Below the pieces are notes generated by a model, which worked only from the letters and a program-made list of their open reading frames with translations, was not told the DNA's origin and made no database searches. Below are positions 57,840 to 64,000 of a stretch of 64,000 nucleotides of DNA, piece by piece. The stretch is taken from assembly GCA_003132665.1 (NCBI GenBank), contig PKYN01000002.1, positions 115,457-179,456 of the forward strand. The letters run 5' to 3'. The first letter of the stretch is position 1. Each line of letters opens with the position of its first letter. Made by a program: the position numbers and the translations under genes. The DNA comes from Actinomycetota bacterium (GTDB lineage Bacteria; Actinomycetota; Thermoleophilia; Gaiellales; Gaiellaceae).

Positions 57840-59281
57840 GCTTCCTGCCCTTGCCCCGGCCAGAGATCCGGCTCAGACGGAGCCGGCTCGCCCGCCGCGA
57901 CGTCTTCCTCCCCACGATCGCTCAGCTCCTCTTCCGCCCGCTTGCTCCGCGTGCGCGCGATCGAACCGATGCCCGCGAGGATTCCGAGCACCAGCCAGAG
58001 CTGCTTTTGGTACTGGGCGGAGTCGAAGAAGTAGGCGGTCAGCAGAGCCGTCGCGGCGGCGATCATTCCTCTCGCCATCACCGTCGAGTCGGTCTCTCCG
58101 AGCCTGGCGAGAAGCTTCAGCCCGCGTATCGCGACGGCGTACGCCGCGGCGATCAATCCCAACAGCAGCCCGAATCCCACCAGGCCGAGCTCACTGAGCG
58201 TCTCGAGATACGTGTTGTGCGCGACGAGACGCTGAAGGGCGAAATTCACCTTGAGCAGGTTGATGTTCTCGGTCGTGTAGTTCGGCTCGACGACCGGGAA
58301 GTTGCCCATGCCGATACCGGCGACGGGATGTCCCGACGCCATCCTCAAGGCGATCCGCCATTCGTCGGCCCGGCCGGAGCTGCTCTGCTGGGAGTACGAA
58401 GTCACACGCGAGCGCACATTCTGCGGCGACAACACCGCGTAATACGTGACGCCCAGAGCAGCCACGATGAAGACCGTGGCAACCACCTTCGGCCGCAACG
58501 GACCGGCAACGACAATCGAGGCGACGAACCCGACGGCGAGCGCAACGATGCCGCCGCGCGACTGCGTGAGCACGAAGGCGACCGTGCTGGTCGCCAGGAC
58601 GCTCAGGATCAGCAGGCGCACACGCACGCTCCTGGTCGTGCCGAGCATGAAGGCGCCCATGACCATCGCCACGAGCAACTCGGCGGCGAGAAAGTTCGCG
58701 TTTATGACGCCGCCAGTGAGCCGCCCTCCTTCGGAGGCGGCGCCGGTAATCAGCGCATAAGAGGAAGTCGCAAGGGCCGCCAACAAATAGGCCCACAACA
58801 GCACACGGAGGTCACGCGGTGTGCTGAGCGCCGTGTAGACGACGAAGAGCGGCACCATCACCATCGCAAGGCGAATGGAACTGCTGACGGCCGTGCCCGG
58901 AGACGTAGCCCAGGCTGCCGAGATGAGCGCCCAGGCAAGAAGTGTCAGCGCGAAACTGGAGAGCAGAGGCTCGTCCCTCGGCAGGAAGGGCAATTCTCGA
59001 TGCTCGAGCATGGTTAGCAACCAGACGAATGCGATAAGAGCGCCGACCGGTTTCGCGAGACTCACTCCGGGCACTCCCGGCAGCTGCTCCGGGAAGGTCA
59101 GAATCGTGAAGATGACCAGGCCGGCGAGCAGGTTCCGGAAGATGATCAGCGCCAGCGCCAGCGCGGCCAGGCCGATGACAGCGATTTTGGGCGAGCGGAC
59201 AGCCTCGAGCGCGAGCGCCGACGCCGCGACGAAGGTCAGGATCGGTAGCGCGGAAGGACTGAGACGGGCGTAGGCGGGCAT
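57836..59281 (-). CDS. O-antigen ligase/polymerase family membrane protein
   Basis: Multi-TM; 'SSSGRADEWRIALRMASGHPVAGIGMGNFPVVEPNYT...VAHNTYLETLSELGLVGFGLLLGLI'. Confidence 0.92.
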   Translation of the reverse strand: MPAYARLSPSALPILTFVAASALALEAVRSPKIAVIGLAALALALIIFRNLLAGLVIFTILTFPEQLPGVPGVSLAKPVGALIAFVWLLTMLEHRELPFLPRDEPLLSSFALTLLAWALISAAWATSPGTAVSSSIRLAMVMVPLFVVYTALSTPRDLRVLLWAYLLAALATSSYALITGAASEGGRLTGGVINANFLAAELLVAMVMGAFMLGTTRSVRVRLLILSVLATSTVAFVLTQSRGGIVALAVGFVASIVVAGPLRPKVVATVFIVAALGVTYYAVLSPQNVRSRVTSYSQQSSSGRADEWRIALRMASGHPVAGIGMGNFPVVEPNYTTENINLLKVNFALQRLVAHNTYLETLSELGLVGFGLLLGLIAAAYAVAIRGLKLLARLGETDSTVMARGMIAAATALLTAYFFDSAQYQKQLWLVLGILAGIGSIARTRSKRAEEELSDRGEEDVAAGEPAPSEPDLWPGQGQEA

Positions 59282-59299
59282 TGAGGACGGCCTCCGCGC

Positions 59300-60850
59300 T
59301 TACTCGCCGCCCGCGCTCCTCACCTGCGCCGACGTGTCTTTCGCGTAATCGTAATCGGTGTAGTTGGAGTAATGGTTGGTTCCGCGCGAGCGCCGGTGCA
59401 TGGTGAGGACGAATCCGAGCGGCGATGCGCCACGGCGCGCAAGAAGCTCGCGTAGTTGGGCAAGCTGGTCGCGACGGGTGTTCCCAAGCCGTACCGCAAT
59501 CAGCACGGCGTCCACGGCGCCTGCCATCGCCAGCGCCTCCGCAACCTCAGTCAGCGGCGGCGAGTCGACGACGACGACGTCGCAGTCTTTCTGAAGCACT
59601 TCCAGCATGTGTCTGAAGCGCTCGGTGTCGAGCTGGCTGAAGCGGTACATCTGTTCCCGGTTGGAGAGCAAGAGGCTGAGCCCGGGATGGTTCGGCGCCG
59701 GGACCAGCGCCGCCTTGCCCCGCTCTCCGGTCATCAGCAGTCGCAGAAGCCCGTCGCGATGCAGGCTCGTGTTGAAGATGCTCGCGATCATCGGTCTGTG
59801 GAAATCGCCGTCAACCAGAACGACGCGCAAATTCGCCGCCGCGAGCGTGATAGCGAGGTTCACCGCGGTCATCGTTTTGCCGTCGCTGGGAGTGGCGCTG
59901 GTGACGAGGACCGACCTCGGGTAGCTGCCATCGGAGCCGGCGTTCGCGAGCACCGCCCGAAGTGTTCGGTATCCCTTCCAGGCTTCGCCCGGCAGTACGG
60001 TCTTGCCGGTCAGGTAGCCACGCGCGACCCTGCCCGAGAGCAGAGGTATGCGAGCGAGGATCGGCAGCCGATGCCCAAGCCGCAGATCCTCTTCCTGGAG
60101 CATGCGCGGATTCAGCAGCTCGAGCGCGACGGCGGCGCCGGTGCCCAGAAGCAGAGATGCGAGAAACGCAAGCGTGATGCTCAAGAGCGGCCGCGGCCAA
60201 GAGGCAACGGTGGGAAGCGAAGCCGGTGCGAGCAGGCTCAGCGTCGGATCCGAGGAACCCAGGAAGACGTTCAGGTTGCCGAGGCTCTGAAGCAGGCTCG
60301 CATACTGGAAGTTGCCGGCCCGATCGGAGGCCGGCACGGCGGCAGCCTGGGCCTTTAGCTGCCGAATCCGTAGTCGTAGCTCTTTCTGGAACGTATCCGT
60401 GCGTATACGCAGGGCCGTTTGCGTGAACAGGTTCGCCGCCTCCGCCGCCCGATGCGGGTCGGACGAGCTTGCCGTGACGGTGATGATGTCGGCCTGCGAG
60501 ACCGGGCTCAGGGAGATCGAGACCGACGGACTCTTTTGGAGCTGAGCGTAGGTCGCGTCGTATATGTCGCGCGCACCTAATACCCGCGCCGCTGTCACTA
60601 TCGGCGATGAGGCATCTGTTGTCTGGCGGAAGAGACTGAAGCCCGAGAACGTGTCGTCGCCGGTGCTGAGAGGTGTAATGAGGAGGTCGGCGGAGGCGTC
60701 GTATCTCTTCGTCGCCAGGTACGAGTACGCCGAGGCCAGTCCGACCGCGACAACGACGAGCGTGAGAATCAGCAGCCAGTGCTGGCGGAACGCCTGCAGG
60801 TAGCGGATCGCACCTCGGCGGCTATCGAATGAGTGCAGCGGCTCGGTCAC
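59300..60850 (-). CDS. Wzz-domain/BY-kinase fusion (polysaccharide co-polymerase and tyrosine autokinase)
   Basis: Wzz-like N-term; 'VTSATPSDGKTMTAVNLAITLAAANLRVVLVDGDFHRP'; C-terminal Tyr cluster 'HYSNYTDYDYAKD'. Confidence 0.92.
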   Translation of the reverse strand: MTEPLHSFDSRRGAIRYLQAFRQHWLLILTLVVVAVGLASAYSYLATKRYDASADLLITPLSTGDDTFSGFSLFRQTTDASSPIVTAARVLGARDIYDATYAQLQKSPSVSISLSPVSQADIITVTASSSDPHRAAEAANLFTQTALRIRTDTFQKELRLRIRQLKAQAAAVPASDRAGNFQYASLLQSLGNLNVFLGSSDPTLSLLAPASLPTVASWPRPLLSITLAFLASLLLGTGAAVALELLNPRMLQEEDLRLGHRLPILARIPLLSGRVARGYLTGKTVLPGEAWKGYRTLRAVLANAGSDGSYPRSVLVTSATPSDGKTMTAVNLAITLAAANLRVVLVDGDFHRPMIASIFNTSLHRDGLLRLLMTGERGKAALVPAPNHPGLSLLLSNREQMYRFSQLDTERFRHMLEVLQKDCDVVVVDSPPLTEVAEALAMAGAVDAVLIAVRLGNTRRDQLAQLRELLARRGASPLGFVLTMHRRSRGTNHYSNYTDYDYAKDTSAQVRSAGGE

Positions 60851-61259
60851 GGATGCAGTAGAGGTCGTGCAGTCCCGGGGTGGAGTTCGTCAAAAACGTC
60901 AGGCGCAGCATACCTACGCTCAGGCGAGGTACCAGCCTGTTTGCCGCGCATCAGCCTATCGAGCCCGGCGCCGCCGGGCCCCTCTAGGCGGAACGTCCGC
61001 GCGCAGCCCGCACGATCGATACAGCCTATTCGCGAGAGCTCGAGGTCCGAAGTCGCCCGCCGTTTCAAGGCCGGAAGCCCGCGACTAGCGCTGAGTATGC
61101 GGGACGCCGCGACCCCGTTTGGCAGATGTCGGCGCTAGATTGTGAGCGTGTTGAAACGCCAAGAGCGTCGATCTTGGCTCGACGGCATTAGTAAATGCAG
61201 ATGACGACTCGCACTCGGCCCCCCACGAGCACTGCCCGGACTTACCGGACAACGAGCCT

Positions 61260-62075
61260 GTGACAAAGCTCGACGACCTCTTCCTCCAGGGCCGCGTCGT
61301 CGTGATCTCCACTCACCTCGATGACGCCGCCCTATCGGTCGGAGCGACCATTGCACGCGTTGCCTCCAGGGGCGGGGAGGTGTCCGTGCTCACTGTCCTG
61401 GCGGGCGACCCCGAGAGCAGCTCCCCGGCCGGACTGTGGGACGAGACCTGCGGTTTCAGAACAGAAGGCGAGGCGGCCCGCAAGCGACGCCTGGAAGATC
61501 TCCGCGGCTGTGAGCTCGTCGGCGCCCGGCCCGTCTGGCTCCCGTTCCCGGACGAGCAGTACGAGCGACGCTCCTCGGACGAGGAGATCTGGGCGGCGAT
61601 CGAGCCTCAGCTCGAGGGCGCCAGGCTCGTTCTCGTCCCCGGCTATCCGCTTTTTCACTCTGACCACCTCTGGCTGACCGAGCTTGTCCTGTCGCGCCTC
61701 GATCTAAATACCTTCGCCGGGTTGTACGTCGAGGAGTTCTATACAAGCAACCTCGCCATCGGGCGTTCCAACTCTCTAAAGACGCTCATCAAGGCGGCCG
61801 GGGTCGCGGCTCACACGCGGTTCGGCTGCCGCATCCAACCGCCTCCGATCTCTCCGGCGATCGAGCGGCTCGCCGCCCAGCCGCTGGAGTGGATCGCTGT
61901 GCGCCCAAACCGCCGCGAGCGACGGTTGAAGCTGGAGTTCACCCGCGCGTACCCATCGCAGCTCGACGCCCTCGGCGAACTCCTGACCAGGCGAATCTGG
62001 CTTTATGAACGCGCTTCAGGCGGGGAGCTCGTAGGTCTGGTTCGACGCTCCCGGAAAATCGTGGACGCGGCGTAG
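61260..62075 (+). CDS. PIG-L family deacetylase-like protein
   Basis: 'RVVVISTHLDDAALSVGATIARVASRGGEVSVLTVLAGDP', 'EGEAARKRRLEDLRGCELVGARPVWLPFPD'. Confidence 0.85.
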   Translation: MTKLDDLFLQGRVVVISTHLDDAALSVGATIARVASRGGEVSVLTVLAGDPESSSPAGLWDETCGFRTEGEAARKRRLEDLRGCELVGARPVWLPFPDEQYERRSSDEEIWAAIEPQLEGARLVLVPGYPLFHSDHLWLTELVLSRLDLNTFAGLYVEEFYTSNLAIGRSNSLKTLIKAAGVAAHTRFGCRIQPPPISPAIERLAAQPLEWIAVRPNRRERRLKLEFTRAYPSQLDALGELLTRRIWLYERASGGELVGLVRRSRKIVDAA

Positions 62076-62094
62076 AGCTTGCGACGGACGAGCT

Positions 62095-63459
62095 CTAGCG
62101 GTCTGCTCGAAGCGCCGGAAACAGGATCACTTCGCGAATCGTCTCGCGCCCCGTGAACAGCATCGTCAGGCGGTCGATGCCGAGACCGAGCCCGCCCGTC
62201 GGCGGCATCCCGTAGGAAAGCGCTTCGAGGTAATCCGGGTCGCCGCGCTCACCCTCTACCTGCTCGGCCTGCATCGCGAAACGCTCATCCTGCTCGTCGC
62301 TGTCGTTGATCTCCGAGAAGGCATTTCCCAGCTCCATGCCGCCCACGAAATACTCGAATCGCTCTGTCAGCGTCGGGTCGTCCTCGGTCTTGCGGGCGAA
62401 GGGCGATATCTCGATCGGATAGTCGAATACGATCGTCGGCTCGATCAACCCGGGCTCGACGAAGTGAGAAAAGGCATGGTCGACGAGTTGGGCCCAATCC
62501 TTGTCGGCGCCGGTGTCGACGTCCTTCTCGTTCAGGGCGGCGCGAAGGCTGCTCTCGTCGCGAATCCAGAGGCCGTGCTCGAGCAGCGCATCCGGAAAGC
62601 GAATGCGCCGCCAGGGAGCCTTCAGGTCGATCTCATGACCCTTGAAGGCGACGACCGTGCGGCCGAGCACCTCCTGCGCCACACGGCCGACCATTTCCTC
62701 GATCCTGGCCATCGTGTCGCTGTAGTCGGCGTAGGCCTCGTACCACTCGAGCATCGTGAACTCGGGCTGGTGCTTATAGGAGACGCCCTCATTGCGAAAG
62801 TCCTTACCGATCTCGTAGACGCGCTCGAGCCCACCGACGATCAGTCGCTTGAGGTACAGCTCGGTCGCGATTCTCAGGTAGAAGTCCTGGTCGAGCTCGT
62901 TGTGATGCGTAACGAACGGGCGAGCGAACGCGCCGCCGTAACGCGGCTGCAGGACAGGCGTCTCGACCTCGACGAAACCCTCCCCGTCGAGATAGCGGCG
63001 CACGGCGCTCAGCGTGCGGCTACGAAGAAGTGCGTCTGCACGGGTCTCTTCGTTCATCAGTAGATCCAGGTAGCGCTTACGGAAGCGAGTCTCGACGTCG
63101 GTCAGCCCGTGGTAGACATCGGGAAGCGGGCGGTGGATCTTGGCCAGCAGATCTATCTGCTCGACGCGTAGGGAAGGCTCGCCGCGGCGGGTCTTCATTG
63201 GTCGCCCGCTAGCACCGACGATGTCGCCTAGATCGATGTCAAGATCGCCGACGGCGCTCGCCTCGCAGAAGAGCTGCAACCTGCCCGAACGATCTACGAG
63301 GTCGAAGAAGGTGAGCTTGCCCATATCGCGCCGTGCCAGCACCCGGCCGGCGAGACGGCGGGTGTCGTCCGCGCTCGCGCCCGGCTCGAGTGCCTCGGCC
63401 TCGGCTCGAACGGCCGCAACCTGGTCGCGGTCTGGAAATCTCTTGGGTAGGTCGGACAT
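62095..63459 (-). CDS. lysS: Lysine--tRNA ligase (class II)
   Basis: 'RFRKRYLDLLMNEETRA', 'FRNEGVSYKHQPEFTMLEWYEAYADY', 'MPPTGGLGLGIDRLTMLFTG'. Confidence 0.96.
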   Translation of the reverse strand: MSDLPKRFPDRDQVAAVRAEAEALEPGASADDTRRLAGRVLARRDMGKLTFFDLVDRSGRLQLFCEASAVGDLDIDLGDIVGASGRPMKTRRGEPSLRVEQIDLLAKIHRPLPDVYHGLTDVETRFRKRYLDLLMNEETRADALLRSRTLSAVRRYLDGEGFVEVETPVLQPRYGGAFARPFVTHHNELDQDFYLRIATELYLKRLIVGGLERVYEIGKDFRNEGVSYKHQPEFTMLEWYEAYADYSDTMARIEEMVGRVAQEVLGRTVVAFKGHEIDLKAPWRRIRFPDALLEHGLWIRDESSLRAALNEKDVDTGADKDWAQLVDHAFSHFVEPGLIEPTIVFDYPIEISPFARKTEDDPTLTERFEYFVGGMELGNAFSEINDSDEQDERFAMQAEQVEGERGDPDYLEALSYGMPPTGGLGLGIDRLTMLFTGRETIREVILFPALRADR

Positions 63460-63509
63460 CGCCCCGGAGTTTACGCACCCGCGCTCGACCGGTACCGATA
63501 GATGCCTGG

Positions 63510-63758
63510 TCAGCCATAGCCGAGCTCACGCAAGCGCTCTTCGCCGATCCCGAAGTAGTGCGCAAGCTCGTGCAATACGGTGACGCGAATCTGCTCTCTG
63601 AGCTCGTCCGGGTCGGGATACAGCCGCTCGAGCGGCTCCCTGTAGATGGTGATCGTGTCGGGCTGAATCGGATCGCCCGAGCGCCGCTCGGGCAAGGGAA
63701 CACCGTGATAGAGGCCGAGCAGGCCAGGGCTCGAGGGGCGCTCGTCTTCGATCAGCAC
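63510..63758 (-). CDS. Metallopeptidase family protein (zincin-like, HExxH); coding probably extends upstream to about 63836
   Basis: 'IRVTVLHELAHYFGIGEERLRELGYG'; upstream in-frame residues 'LAFEDEVAKALDELPPELAAGLRNVAV'. Confidence 0.8.
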   Translation of the reverse strand: MLIEDERPSSPGLLGLYHGVPLPERRSGDPIQPDTITIYREPLERLYPDPDELREQIRVTVLHELAHYFGIGEERLRELGYG

Positions 63759-63859
63759 GGCGACGTTGCGCAGGCCGGCGGCGAGCTCGGGCGGAAGCTC
63801 GTCCAGCGCCTTCGCTACTTCATCCTCGAAAGCCAGATCACACGCGCGCGCAGCGCTAG

Positions 63860-64000
63860 CTACGCGGCCTTGATCGCCATGATCTTGAACTTGAGCGTCC
63901 CGCGCGGGGCGACGACTTCGACCGTCTCGCCCTTCTTGTGGCCCATGATCGCGCGGCCGACCGGCGACTCGTTCGAGAGCTTGTTCTCGGCCGGATTGGC
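63860..64000 (-). CDS. greA: Transcription elongation factor GreA, C-terminal end (truncated by window edge)
   Basis: Manual translation: ANPAENKLSNESPVGRAIMGHKKGETVEVVAPRGTLKFKIMAIKAA*; not in ORF track because the start is outside the window. Confidence 0.88.
   Translation of the reverse strand, partial: ANPAENKLSNESPVGRAIMGHKKGETVEVVAPRGTLKFKIMAIKAA

Noticed and set aside
57851-59017. 388-aa plus-strand ORF opposite the O-antigen ligase gene
   Set aside because: Shadow ORF with no recognisable domain
30400-60900. Mobile element or prophage as carrier of the polysaccharide locus
   Set aside because: No integrase, transposase, tRNA target or terminal repeats seen; only indirect signs of exchange

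Overview
This 64 kb window is high-GC bacterial chromosome. Protein content suggests Actinomycetota, possibly Thermoleophilia-like; that assignment is inference from protein style, not from a marker gene. I saw no rRNA, tRNA, CRISPR array, phage, transposase or integrase. About 0-30 kb is mostly chromosomal genes: a DUF1295 protein, a FakA-FakB-like (DAK2-DegV) fusion, UspA, GlcNAc-kinase plus GH4, a chagasin-like inhibitor, a CDF transporter, two secreted RCC1-propeller proteins, a divergent MMPL/TetR pair, an ECF sigma factor with a membrane partner, and the block ispF-ispD-carD-radA-...-clpC. About 30-61 kb is a large surface-polysaccharide locus. It encodes an initiating sugar transferase, FemAB/BcsL-like GNAT, many glycosyltransferases, a Wzx-like flippase, an O-antigen ligase/polymerase-like protein, a Wzz/BY-kinase, PIG-L and NodB-type deacetylases, two right-handed beta-helix proteins, a D-glucuronyl C5-epimerase-like protein, an APH-like kinase and an AT-richer methyltransferase gene. 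The window ends with lysS, a small metallopeptidase and the 3' end of greA. The most interesting element is the polysaccharide locus, which sits between clpC and lysS (often neighbours in Gram-positive genomes) and combines a predicted uronate C5-epimerase with two deacetylase types. That gene set could make an iduronate-containing, glycosaminoglycan-like polymer, which is a hypothesis only. Other notable items: 7-repeat and 14-repeat RCC1 paralogs with a shared N-terminal domain, a shared C-terminal domain on two secreted proteins, an exact 399-bp tandem duplication, a probable frameshift in a collagen-like gene, a perfect 22-bp candidate TetR operator, and absence of disA between radA and carD.
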